A program made the position numbers and the translations under genes. Below are positions 8,826 through 17,262 of a DNA stretch of 64,000 nucleotides, piece by piece. The notes under the pieces are model-generated. The model worked only from the letters and a program-made list of their open reading frames with translations. It ran no database searches and was not told the origin of the DNA. Source of the DNA: an uncultured Clostridiaceae bacterium (lineage in GTDB: Bacteria; Bacillota; Clostridia; Clostridiales; Clostridiaceae); the NCBI GenBank assembly GCA_946405135.1, contig CAMJGD010000009.1:46729-110728 (forward strand), read 5' to 3'. The first letter of the stretch is position 1. Every line of letters begins with the position of its first letter.

Positions 8826-11423
8826 TTAAACCCTTTCATTACTTCCTTCAAAAGCATTAATATACATATTTTTTATTTCACTTATAAGAGGATATCTTGG
8901 ATTTGCTCCAGTGCATTGGTCATCAAAAGCCTGTTCGCACATTTCATCAAGTGTGGAATAAAATTTGTCACTAGTAACTCCAGCTTCATGTATGGTTTTA
9001 GGTATATTTACTTTTTCTTTAAGCTCATCTATGGCGCTTATAAGTAACTCTACTTTTTCATCTTCTGTATTCCCACCTAATCTTAAGTAATCTGCAATAG
9101 TAGCATATCTCCATTTTACGTTAGGGTACTTGTATTGGGGAAATGCAGTCTGTTTTTTGGGATTATCTACTGCATTAAATCGTATAACATGATCTATTAA
9201 AAGCCCATTAGCAATACCATGAGGTATATGATGCATAGATCCAAGCTTATGAGCCATGGAATGACATACTCCTAAAAATGCATTGGCAAAAGCCATACCT
9301 GCCATGGTAGCTGCATGAGCCATTTTTTCTCTAGCCTTTACATTATCAGGTCCATCTTCATAGGCCTGTGGCAAATACTTAAATATGAGCCTAATGGATT
9401 CTAAAGCTAATCCATTAGTGTATTCTGAAGCTAATACGGATGCATAAGCCTCTATAGAATGAGTTAATGCATCTATACCTGAAGCTGCAGTTAATCCTTT
9501 TGGCATATGAAGCATTAATTCTGCATCTACTATAGCCATATCTGGTGTTAATTCATAATCTGCTAGAGGGTACTTTACACCAGTTTTTTCATCAGTTATT
9601 ACTGCAAAAGGTGTAACTTCTGAGCCTGTTCCAGAGGATGTAGGTATAGATACCATCATAGCTTTTTGCCCCATGGTTGGGAATTTGTAAACTCTTTTTC
9701 TAATATCCATAAATCTCATAGCTAAATCTTCAAATCTAACTTCAGGATGCTCATATAATACCCACATTATTTTAGCTGCATCCATAGGAGATCCTCCTCC
9801 TAAAGCTACAATCACATCTGGTTTAAAGCTATTCATTTCTGCTGCACCTTTCCTTGCAGTTAAAAGTGTAGGATCTGGTTCTACATCAAAGAATACTTTA
9901 AAGTCAATACCTAAGCTCTCAAATACTGCTGTTACTCTATTAACAAAACCTAATTCATAAAGTACCTTATCTGTAACAATAAAAGCTTTGGTTTTACCCA
10001 TATCTTTTAATTCTTTCAATGCCACAGGAATACAGCCAAACTTAAAATATATTTTTTCTGGCACCCTAAACCAAAGCATATTTTCTCTCCTTTCAGCTAT
10101 ACTCTTAATATTCATAAGATGCTTAGGACCTACATTCTCAGATACAGAATTACCTCCCCAAGAGCCACAGCCAAGAGTAAGTGAAGGTGCAAGCTTAAAA
10201 TTATATATATCTCCTATGGCTCCTTGAGAAGAAGGCATATTTATGATAGTTCTAGCCGTTTTCATAGCTTCTCCGAATCTTTCTATCCTATCTTTAGATT
10301 TTATCTGATCAGTATATAAAACTGAAGTATGACCAAACCCGCCTAATTCTATAAGTCTTGAACCTTTCTTAAGAGCTTCATCAAAATCCTTTACTCTATA
10401 CATGGCTAAAATAGGAGATAGCTTTTCATGGGAAAAAGGTTCTTCCAATTCCACAGATTCTACTTCTCCTATAAGCACTTTAATATTTTCTGAAACTTCT
10501 ACTCCTGCCATCTTAGCTATTTTATGTGCAGGTTGACCTACTATTTCAGAATTTAAAGCTCCACCTTTAAGTATAATACTTCTTACCTTATCTTTTTCTT
10601 CATCCTTAAGGAAATATGCTCCTCTCTCTTTAAATTCTCTCTTAACCTCTTCATATATAGAATCCATTACAATAACAGATTGCTCTGAAGCACATATTAC
10701 ACCATTATCAAAGGTTTTTGATAAAAGGATTGAGCTTACAGCCATTTTTATATGTGCAGTTTCATCTATTATAGCAGGTGTGTTTCCTGCTCCTACTCCT
10801 ATAGCGGGTCTCCCTGAAGAATATGCAGCCTTAACCATTCCAGGTCCTCCTGTAGCCAATATAATATCCGAATTAGCCATAACTAACTGAGAAAGTTCTA
10901 CAGAAGGTTCATCTATCCATCCTATTATTCCCTCTGGTGCTCCAGCTTTAACTGCAGCTTCAAGTACTATTTTAGCAGCTGCTATGGTAGATGACTTTGC
11001 TCTAGGATGAGGTGAAAATATTATTCCATTTCGTGTTTTTAAAGCTATAAGAGCTTTAAATATAGCTGTAGATGTAGGATTAGTAGTAGGAACTATAGCT
11101 GCTACCACCCCTATAGGCTCTGCAATTCTTTCTATACCAAAGGCTTCATCACTATCTATAACACCACAGGTTTTCTCATCCTTATATTTGTTATATATGT
11201 ATTCTGAAGCAAAATGATTTTTTATCACCTTATCCTCCACAATACCCATTCCTGTCTCTTCTACTGCCATTTTAGCTAAGGTGATCCTGGAATCATTAGC
11301 AGCCATAGCTGCCTGCCTAAATATATGATCTACTTGTTCCTGAGTATAGGTAGAAAAATTTTTTTGTGCTTCCCGTATCTGCTTTATTCTTTCCATTAAC
11401 TCTTCTGCATTAGTAACTTTCAT
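8826..11423 (-). CDS. adhE: Bifunctional acetaldehyde-CoA / alcohol dehydrogenase AdhE
   Basis: Reduces acetyl-CoA (or butyryl-CoA) to the aldehyde and then to the alcohol, re-oxidising NADH in fermentation; it forms cytoplasmic spirosomes in related bacteria. The N-terminal half is a CoA-acylating aldehyde dehydrogenase with VVAAIVPTTNPTSTAIFKAL, GVGAGNTPAIID and the catalytic Cys in FDNGVICASEQSV. The C-terminal half is an iron-dependent alcohol dehydrogenase with ALGGGSPMDAAKIM, PTSSGTGSEVTPFAVITD and the metal-binding stretch CHSMAHKLGSMHHIPHG. At 865 aa it is full length. ATG 11423 is chosen over an in-frame GTG nine bases earlier, which abuts the AAGGG ribosome site. The leader holds stem-loops (11586-11662). 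No obvious Rex operator was recognised. Confidence 0.97.
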   Translation of the reverse strand: MKVTNAEELMERIKQIREAQKNFSTYTQEQVDHIFRQAAMAANDSRITLAKMAVEETGMGIVEDKVIKNHFASEYIYNKYKDEKTCGVIDSDEAFGIERIAEPIGVVAAIVPTTNPTSTAIFKALIALKTRNGIIFSPHPRAKSSTIAAAKIVLEAAVKAGAPEGIIGWIDEPSVELSQLVMANSDIILATGGPGMVKAAYSSGRPAIGVGAGNTPAIIDETAHIKMAVSSILLSKTFDNGVICASEQSVIVMDSIYEEVKREFKERGAYFLKDEEKDKVRSIILKGGALNSEIVGQPAHKIAKMAGVEVSENIKVLIGEVESVELEEPFSHEKLSPILAMYRVKDFDEALKKGSRLIELGGFGHTSVLYTDQIKSKDRIERFGEAMKTARTIINMPSSQGAIGDIYNFKLAPSLTLGCGSWGGNSVSENVGPKHLMNIKSIAERRENMLWFRVPEKIYFKFGCIPVALKELKDMGKTKAFIVTDKVLYELGFVNRVTAVFESLGIDFKVFFDVEPDPTLLTARKGAAEMNSFKPDVIVALGGGSPMDAAKIMWVLYEHPEVRFEDLAMRFMDIRKRVYKFPTMGQKAMMVSIPTSSGTGSEVTPFAVITDEKTGVKYPLADYELTPDMAIVDAELMLHMPKGLTAASGIDALTHSIEAYASVLASEYTNGLALESIRLIFKYLPQAYEDGPDNVKAREKMAHAATMAGMAFANAFLGVCHSMAHKLGSMHHIPHGIANGLLIDHVIRFNAVDNPKKQTAFPQYKYPNVKWRYATIADYLRLGGNTEDEKVELLISAIDELKEKVNIPKTIHEAGVTSDKFYSTLDEMCEQAFDDQCTGANPRYPLISEIKNMYINAFEGSNERV

Positions 11424-11681
11424 AGTAAACACCCTTTCAATACAATTTTTGCCTCCTTGTGAACCATCACCGAAACAAGCAATTAAAAATACTTAAAACA
11501 ACAAGCCACAGTAAGTATAATGTTAATTATCATATTGTATTTTATCCTAAATATAGACACTCTATACTTAAAGGTGAACTGGAAAATGTTAATTTAAAGT
11601 GGTACCAAACCACCTTAAATTAATGCAAGAAAATTTCCGAGACAAACTTGTAACGGAGGTTTTCTGGCATTTTCTATAAAA
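11424..11681 (-). promoter_or_regulatory. adhE 5' leader with stem-loop structures
   Basis: About 258 bp precede adhE on the minus strand. The arms AATTTAAGGTGGT and ACCACTTTAAATT (around 11592-11622 on the plus strand) pair over 13 bp with one G-U on the minus-strand RNA, but contain an A-C mismatch on the opposite strand, so the fold favours the adhE transcript. A second imperfect stem lies at about 11629-11662. A separate strong AAGGAGG lies about 30 nt before the adhE ATG. I do not match this to a known riboswitch class. Confidence 0.45.
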
Positions 11682-11716
11682 AAAGCGCCTGATTTTATAA
11701 AATCAAAGCGCTTTTT
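11682..11716 (-). terminator. Terminator of the MATE exporter gene
   Basis: A/T-flanked stem containing AAAAGCGC and GATTTT with their complements just past the stop of the exporter gene; T-runs occur on both sides, so it could also act on the plus strand. Confidence 0.8.
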
Positions 11717-11724
11717 CTAATATT

Positions 11725-13089
11725 TTATATATTTTCTTTTGGAATAAGCTTATTCTTTTTTATCAATATAACAAACACTAAAGTCAATATTATTCCTTTA
11801 AACACGCTGCTCATGCTTATACTCCACCATATTCCATTTAAGCCTAACAGCTTTTCTGAAGATAGTATTTTAGAGGCTGGTACTCTAAGTCCTGTAAACA
11901 GTATACTCACTACTGAAGGAAATATAGTTTTCCCTAATCCATTGAAAGCTCCAGCTGTGGTTATTTCGATGCACATAAACAATTGGGAATATCCAAGTAT
12001 TCTAAGATAGACAATACCATAATCTATAGCTTCTTTTTCTGGTATAAAGAATCCAAAAATATACTTACCTCCAAATACTAATAATATTGTTGCAATTATG
12101 CCTACAACTCCAGCCATAATTAAAGTATAAAAATAACCTTTTTTTATTCTATCATACTTTTTAGCACCATAGTTTTGTCCAACAAAAGCACTTAGAGCAG
12201 TAGAAAAACCTCCTGCAGTCATCCAAGATATAGCTTCTATTTGAGATCCCACCTTCTGAACCGCTATAGGTACTGGTCCCCATACAGCTATTATCCTAGC
12301 TATGAGCATAGAAAATATTGTAAAAAGCCCATTTTGTACTGAAACAGGCATGCCCAATTTTATTATATCCTTAATGTAATAAAAATCAGGCTTTGTAAAT
12401 ATATTAACTTTTAAAAACCCATATCTATCTTTTATCATGGTATATAAAAAGCAGGAAGAAACTAATACCTGTGCCATAACTGTAGCTATAGCAGCTCCTT
12501 GGGCTCCCATAGGCTTAATAGGCCCTACTCCAAAGATTAATATAGGATCAAATATAATGTTAAATATAAGCCCTAAAGTGTTAATTCTAAAGGGTGTCTT
12601 ACTGTTACCTGCACCATTAAATATAGCTGTAAATACAGGGTTAATAAAATTAAAAATTATTCCAGCTCCCACTATAAAAAGATACTTTTCAGCCATGCTA
12701 ACCACTTCTACATCTCCAAGTTTAAAAAAACCTATAAGCTGACTATTCATTAAGAGAAGTACTAAAGTATATATAATAGCTAAGCATATATTGATCTGCA
12801 GGCTTGAAACTATATATCTTTTCATAGCCTTTTCATCCTTTTTGCCAATGGATTGTGAAACTCTAACTTCTGCTCCTACTTTTGATATCAGTATAAAAGC
12901 CATGGCAAACCAAGTAAAAAATCCCGCAGTTCCTACTGCGGCTACAGCTTTACTTCCTACCCTGCCTAACCATATCATATCTGTCATATTGTAAGCCATC
13001 TGTATAAAAGAAGTCCCCATAATAGGAAGTGCTAATTCAATTAAGCTTTTCGTTATATTTCCCTCTACAAGATTTACCTTTTTCAACAT
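11725..13089 (-). CDS. MATE-family multidrug/toxin exporter
   Basis: 454-aa inner-membrane antiporter of the multidrug and toxic compound extrusion family, NorM/DinF-like. It begins MLKKVNLVEGNITKSLIELALPI and shows the expected twelve hydrophobic segments in two homologous halves. MATE hallmarks include PIMGTSFIQMAYNMTDMIWLGRVG in the first half, NPVFTAIFNGAGNSKTPFRI, GAQGAAIATVMAQ, and the start of the second half KLGMPVSVQNGLFTIFSML with FVGQNYGAKKYDRIKKG. Start ATG 13089 has GAGGGG upstream. It stands alone with its own terminator. Substrate and coupling ion (Na+ or H+) are not predictable. Confidence 0.9.
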   Translation of the reverse strand: MLKKVNLVEGNITKSLIELALPIMGTSFIQMAYNMTDMIWLGRVGSKAVAAVGTAGFFTWFAMAFILISKVGAEVRVSQSIGKKDEKAMKRYIVSSLQINICLAIIYTLVLLLMNSQLIGFFKLGDVEVVSMAEKYLFIVGAGIIFNFINPVFTAIFNGAGNSKTPFRINTLGLIFNIIFDPILIFGVGPIKPMGAQGAAIATVMAQVLVSSCFLYTMIKDRYGFLKVNIFTKPDFYYIKDIIKLGMPVSVQNGLFTIFSMLIARIIAVWGPVPIAVQKVGSQIEAISWMTAGGFSTALSAFVGQNYGAKKYDRIKKGYFYTLIMAGVVGIIATILLVFGGKYIFGFFIPEKEAIDYGIVYLRILGYSQLFMCIEITTAGAFNGLGKTIFPSVVSILFTGLRVPASKILSSEKLLGLNGIWWSISMSSVFKGIILTLVFVILIKKNKLIPKENI

Positions 13090-13282
13090 AACCCCTCACT
13101 TTAACTAAATAATTGCATTTTATATTAATATGACAATACATAGAACTTTTAATATTAAATTTACCAAAATATAACTTATCATATTACCTTAACAGATTTA
13201 AGTATATATACTATGGGCTGCTAAATCAATATACAGTTGACTAATATAGGTAATACAAATGCAAATCTGTATTTAAATATAT

Positions 13283-13337
13283 AAAGCTTGTATTCATAAA
13301 TAAATCTTTTTTAAGATTTATCCTGAATACAAGCTTT
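13283..13337 (-). terminator. Terminator after the epimerase/dehydrogenase pair
   Basis: A perfect 14-bp outer stem (13283-13296 with 13324-13337) encloses a second stem AAATCTT/AAGATTT. It lies just downstream of the epimerase stop and is T-rich on both sides. Confidence 0.8.
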
Positions 13338-13350
13338 TTTACTAATAAAC

Positions 13351-14208
13351 TTATCTTATATGAGATTTCAGAAAAGTTACTGCTTCTATTATATCTTTTT
13401 CTGGATTTTCTCCTACTTCTCTTTCTATAGTTAAAAATCCATCAAAGCCTATATCATTAAGAGCTTTTAAGTAAGCTTTAAAATCCACATTACCTTTTCC
13501 AAGAGGCTTTTCTAAAAAATAATCTTCTAGTCTAAAATCCTCTATGCCCCCTTCTGCAAAAACATTATATATTATCTCTGCATCAGTCTTCTTTATCATA
13601 ATACCATCTTTTGCATGGGTATGAACTATATAATCTTTTAATGTGTATACTCCCTGAACAGGATCGTCTCCTGTAACCATTACCAAGTTAGCTGGATCAT
13701 AATTTACCTTAACACCTTTAGTATCAAGATTATCTAGAAATTTTTTAAGTGTAGCTGCTTTTTCTGGACCTGTTTCTATGGCAAAATATGCTCCCACACT
13801 TTCTGCATACTTACCTAATTCTTCGCAAGCCTCTTTAAGAACTTTGTATCTCGGATGATTTTCATCCTCTGGAACTACTCCTATGTGTGTAGTTATAACT
13901 TTAGCTCCCAAATCTTTTGCAAGATCAACTATTTTCTTAGACTTTTCTATTTTATATGGATTATCTTCTTTTACAGCAAATCCATGACCGCCAAGATCTC
14001 CACATAGAGCTGATACTACAAGTCCATTAGATAATATATATTTTTTTAATTCTTCTCTCTTCTCTTTTGTTAAATTATCTGGATCCATAGGTCCGCTCAC
14101 TGCATATATCTGTATTCCATCTGCACCAACTTCTTTAGCCTTCTTAATACCTTCTTCAATACCTAATTTAAAAGAATCTACCATTACACCTATTTTATTT
14201 GGATACAT
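13351..14208 (-). CDS. Sugar phosphate isomerase/epimerase (xylose-isomerase-like TIM barrel)
   Basis: 285-aa cytosolic AP-endonuclease-family-2/xylose-isomerase-like barrel. Metal-site segments can be followed along the strands: ITTHIGVVPEDE, FAIETGPE, KVNYDPANLVMV, VHTHAKDGIM and a final GFLTIEREVG. Such proteins isomerise or epimerise sugars and inositol derivatives. ATG 14208 is preferred to an in-frame GTG at 14217 that sits against the GGGGAG ribosome site. It starts 37 nt after a Gfo/Idh/MocA dehydrogenase, a common pairing in pathways that oxidise a sugar or cyclitol and then rearrange the keto product. The actual substrate is unknown. Confidence 0.85.
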   Translation of the reverse strand: MYPNKIGVMVDSFKLGIEEGIKKAKEVGADGIQIYAVSGPMDPDNLTKEKREELKKYILSNGLVVSALCGDLGGHGFAVKEDNPYKIEKSKKIVDLAKDLGAKVITTHIGVVPEDENHPRYKVLKEACEELGKYAESVGAYFAIETGPEKAATLKKFLDNLDTKGVKVNYDPANLVMVTGDDPVQGVYTLKDYIVHTHAKDGIMIKKTDAEIIYNVFAEGGIEDFRLEDYFLEKPLGKGNVDFKAYLKALNDIGFDGFLTIEREVGENPEKDIIEAVTFLKSHIR

Positions 14209-14245
14209 TGCTACCACTCCCCTTTAAATTAACTATATAATCATT

Positions 14246-15271
14246 TTAGTCTAAATATATTCTTTTTCCTGCTTTTGAAGATTCATATATACCCTTAACT
14301 AATTGTAATGCTTTTTTTCCCTCTTTTCCATCTATGAACACTGGCTTATCTTCAATTATACTTTCATAATAATCTTTTATTTGAGTTATATGGCTGCATC
14401 CCCAGTAATTTGGTCCCACAGAAAGCCCATCATAACCTTCTCTTATCTCATAAGGTTTTTCTCCTTCAATTTCAACCCAAGCTAAATCCTGTTTAAGTCC
14501 TACTTTTCCTTTTTCTCCCACTATTTCTATTTCTATTGGTGCATCATAGCTATAGCAATTACATGCATATAAATGATATAAACATCCATTTTTAAATTTT
14601 ACAAAAGCTTCAGCTACATCTTCCACATCTACAATCTTATGAAATCTATTGGCCACAGTTCCTTCTATCCACTCCATGTCTGATCCTATAAGCCATTGAA
14701 CTCTGTCTATGCTGTGAATAGCTTGGTCTATAAGTACTCCACCCCCTTCTTTATCCCAAGTACCCTTCCAATCGGAATCAGCATAATAGTCATCAGACCT
14801 GCTCCAAGATAAATAGGATCTGGCAGATAATATTTTACCTAACTTTCCTTCTTCTATAAGCTTCTTTAATTCCATACAACCCTTTACATATCTAGTCTGA
14901 AAAATAACTCCAAGCTTAACGCCTTCTTCTTTTGAAACTTTTATCATTTTGTCTGCATCTTCTAAGGAAACTGCTATAGGCTTCTCAGTTAAAACATTTA
15001 TTTTATGCTTCATAGCATCTATAGCTATTATAGGATGTAAATAGTGAGGAGTAGCTATATGAATAACATCTATATTCTTATCAAAACACTCCCTATAATC
15101 TTCTGCAGCCTTACAGCCTTCAAAGTGAGAGGCAAACTCCTCTGCCCTAGTTATCTTTGTATCTATCGCATATACTACTTCCACTTGATCTTTTATTTCT
15201 TTAAAAACTTCTCTATACATCTCCGCTATTCTTCCACAGCCAACCATAGCAACTCTTAATTTTTTCAACAT
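14246..15271 (-). CDS. Gfo/Idh/MocA-family NAD(P)-dependent dehydrogenase
   Basis: 341-aa oxidoreductase. The N-terminal Rossmann fold has VAMVGCGRIAEMY, then DVIHIATPHYLHPIIAIDAM and the family-defining NVLTEKPIAVSLEDADKMI (catalytic Lys in EKP). The C-terminal alpha/beta domain contains GGGVLIDQAIHSIDRVQWL with the family's DxxxH-type residues. The reading frame extends upstream, but ATG 15271 follows GAGGTGATT at the right distance. It is the first gene of a two-gene unit with the TIM-barrel epimerase. Together they suggest catabolism of an unusual sugar, amino sugar or inositol; no transporter or regulator is linked to it. Confidence 0.9.
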   Translation of the reverse strand: MLKKLRVAMVGCGRIAEMYREVFKEIKDQVEVVYAIDTKITRAEEFASHFEGCKAAEDYRECFDKNIDVIHIATPHYLHPIIAIDAMKHKINVLTEKPIAVSLEDADKMIKVSKEEGVKLGVIFQTRYVKGCMELKKLIEEGKLGKILSARSYLSWSRSDDYYADSDWKGTWDKEGGGVLIDQAIHSIDRVQWLIGSDMEWIEGTVANRFHKIVDVEDVAEAFVKFKNGCLYHLYACNCYSYDAPIEIEIVGEKGKVGLKQDLAWVEIEGEKPYEIREGYDGLSVGPNYWGCSHITQIKDYYESIIEDKPVFIDGKEGKKALQLVKGIYESSKAGKRIYLD

Positions 15272-15460
15272 AATCACCTCTTCAGTCATATAAAACTATT
15301 TTTTCTTGTGGTAGATTCTCAGCAATCCTCACATCAGAAGTTCTGCATAAAATACTATCCACTATAACTTAATTATATAATAGCTTATAGATTTTGAATT
15401 TATCTAAAGTTTAGATAATATTTAATAATTCTTTAGAAAATAACAATCCAATGTAAAATA

Positions 15461-15496
15461 AAAATGATACCATTTTTATAATAATGATATCATTTT
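15461..15496 (-). terminator. Terminator of the RmlD-like gene
   Basis: On the minus-strand RNA AAAATGATATCATT pairs with its partner over 14 bp (one G-U) and is followed by TTTTATTTT. On the plus strand the same arms mismatch, so it works for the gene ending at 15519. Confidence 0.75.
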
Positions 15497-15518
15497 CTAT
15501 AAATTAAATAATAATTTT

Positions 15519-16388
15519 CTAAAAGATATAATTAAAGTCTTCTATGCACTTTTTAATAGCTACTGCTGTTTCAGGATATGTTATCCCATAAGAAGCAATT
15601 TTATCATTAGCCATTCTCAAATCTCTAGGTGAAGTCTTATACTTTTCTTCATCTTTTATGATTATATCATTTATTCTATGAGAGATTCCCATAGATTTTA
15701 ATACTATCTTAGCTGCTTCATAGTTACTTAAATCATTTCTGCTTCCTACATTATAAGTTCCGCAGGGAATTTCAAATATTTTATCCATAGAACTTATCAT
15801 GTCATAAACATAAGTCATTCCCCTATACTCATTAGCAGGAACTTTTATCTTCTCACCTTTAATTGCAGCAGATATTATATTCCATAGAAGATTCGAACCA
15901 GTTTTACCGCAGGTTTCAGGAAGTCCAAACATCCAAGTAAATCTTAATATCCAAACATTATCTTTAAGCATTTCCTTCACTATTTTTTCTCCCTCTAACT
16001 TATGCCTTCCATAATTAGTACTTGGTATTGGAAGAGTATCTTCAGTATAGGGGCCTGGTTCTGGATTGCCGTTAAATACTTGTTCTGAACTTAAATATAT
16101 CATTTTAGCTCCTGTAATTTCAGAAGCCTTTGCTGCATTTACATTGCCATTAATATTTATATTTCTAGTAAATTCCGGATTGTTTTCACAGATTTCTGTA
16201 GATGTTATTGCCGCAGTATTTATTATATAATCTGGTTTATACTCTTTAGCTTTACTGATAAACAAAGCTTCATTTCTAACATCTAATTCCTTGCTGGTAA
16301 AAGGTAATATGTCATATTTATTTTTATAAAATTTATAAAATCTAGAAGCAAAAAATCCATTAGCTCCTGTAATTAGTATCTTTTTCAT
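15519..16388 (-). CDS. RmlD-like SDR-family sugar-nucleotide reductase
   Basis: 289-aa extended short-chain dehydrogenase. The N-terminal NAD(P) site ILITGANGFFASRFYKF (GxxGxxA-type), the nucleotide-binding DVRNEAL, the catalytic-region SSEQVFNG and the YxxxK pair in NYGRHKLEGE are all visible. Overall pattern resembles dTDP-4-dehydrorhamnose reductase (RmlD substrate-binding family), including GTYNVGSRNDLSNYEAA. It is not next to rmlABC-like genes, so a rhamnose role is not supported; it may act on another NDP-sugar or be a generic reductase. It lies 14 nt from the HAD phosphatase gene upstream, forming a two-gene operon that ends in the hairpin at 15461-15496. Confidence 0.75.
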   Translation of the reverse strand: MKKILITGANGFFASRFYKFYKNKYDILPFTSKELDVRNEALFISKAKEYKPDYIINTAAITSTEICENNPEFTRNININGNVNAAKASEITGAKMIYLSSEQVFNGNPEPGPYTEDTLPIPSTNYGRHKLEGEKIVKEMLKDNVWILRFTWMFGLPETCGKTGSNLLWNIISAAIKGEKIKVPANEYRGMTYVYDMISSMDKIFEIPCGTYNVGSRNDLSNYEAAKIVLKSMGISHRINDIIIKDEEKYKTSPRDLRMANDKIASYGITYPETAVAIKKCIEDFNYIF

Positions 16389-16402
16389 GATACCCTCCTA
16401 AA

Positions 16403-17197
16403 TTAATTTGCACATACATATTTTTTTATTACATTAAGTACCCCATCTTCATTATTACTGTCAGCCACATAATTTGCATGACTTTTTACATCTTCTGGGG
16501 CATTTTTCATAGCATAACTAAAATGTGCTGTTTTAAACATGGAAACATCATTATAATAATCTCCAAATACTAAAGTTTCATCTTTAGATATTCCAAATCT
16601 ATTTTGAACCATTTTTATTGCATTTCCTTTACTTACATCTAAATTCATCATATCAATCCATATATCACCAGATAATGCAATTTGAAACTTGTCACCATAA
16701 TTCTTATTTATTTTATCCAAGGTGCTCGCTTTAACTCCACCGTGTTCTACAAAGGTTACCTTATATATTTCTGATTTTATATCCTCAAAAGAATTTACTA
16801 ATATAATTGGAGCATCTCCAAAATTTAATCTTCTTACAAGTTCTTCAGAAGGATTTTTGAGATATACATGATCTTTTCCACAAAAACATATTTCTAAATC
16901 CTCCTTCTCCATATCCTGAGAAATTTTTATTATATCTTTAAAGTTCATAGTAGACTTATGAATTAATTCACCCTTTTGACTATATTGTATAAAGGCACCA
17001 TTATTACCTATAAACATCATAGGATTTTTTACTTTTTGAAAGTTTTTATTTAAAGTGGAATATAGTCTTCCGCTAGCTGCTGCAAATATAATGTCTTTAT
17101 CATAAAGATTATCTATAATCTGAAATATCTCCCCACTTATATCTCCATTATCCTTTATCAGCGTTCCATCTAAATCCGTAACTATAAGTTTTATCAT
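16403..17197 (-). CDS. HAD-superfamily Cof-type phosphatase
   Basis: 264-aa cytosolic phosphatase of HAD subfamily IIB. Motif I is VTDLDGTLIKDNG (nucleophile Asp and general acid Asp), motif II is the Ser/Thr of AAASGRL, motif III includes the Lys of DVSKGNAIKM, and motif IV is VFGDYYNDVSMF with two metal-binding Asp residues. Family members dephosphorylate sugar phosphates, FMN or PLP. ATG 17197 has GGAGG upstream. It precedes the RmlD-like gene by 14 nt, so a joint role in sugar metabolism is possible but unproven. Confidence 0.88.
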   Translation of the reverse strand: MIKLIVTDLDGTLIKDNGDISGEIFQIIDNLYDKDIIFAAASGRLYSTLNKNFQKVKNPMMFIGNNGAFIQYSQKGELIHKSTMNFKDIIKISQDMEKEDLEICFCGKDHVYLKNPSEELVRRLNFGDAPIILVNSFEDIKSEIYKVTFVEHGGVKASTLDKINKNYGDKFQIALSGDIWIDMMNLDVSKGNAIKMVQNRFGISKDETLVFGDYYNDVSMFKTAHFSYAMKNAPEDVKSHANYVADSNNEDGVLNVIKKYVCAN

Positions 17198-17262
17198 AAA
17201 TAAACCTCCATATTTTGTTATAGTTGAAATCCTTATAATTTGTGTAAATATTAAAATAGTAT

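Noticed and set aside
11590..11625. TGGTACCA resembling a T-box antiterminator bulge
   Set aside because: The flanking stem I, specifier loop and AGGGTGGNACCGCG context are missing, and adhE is not a T-box target class.
15481..15496. AATGATATCATT palindrome as an operator of the Gfo/Idh operon
   Set aside because: Better explained as one arm of the 14-bp terminator stem for the RmlD-like gene.
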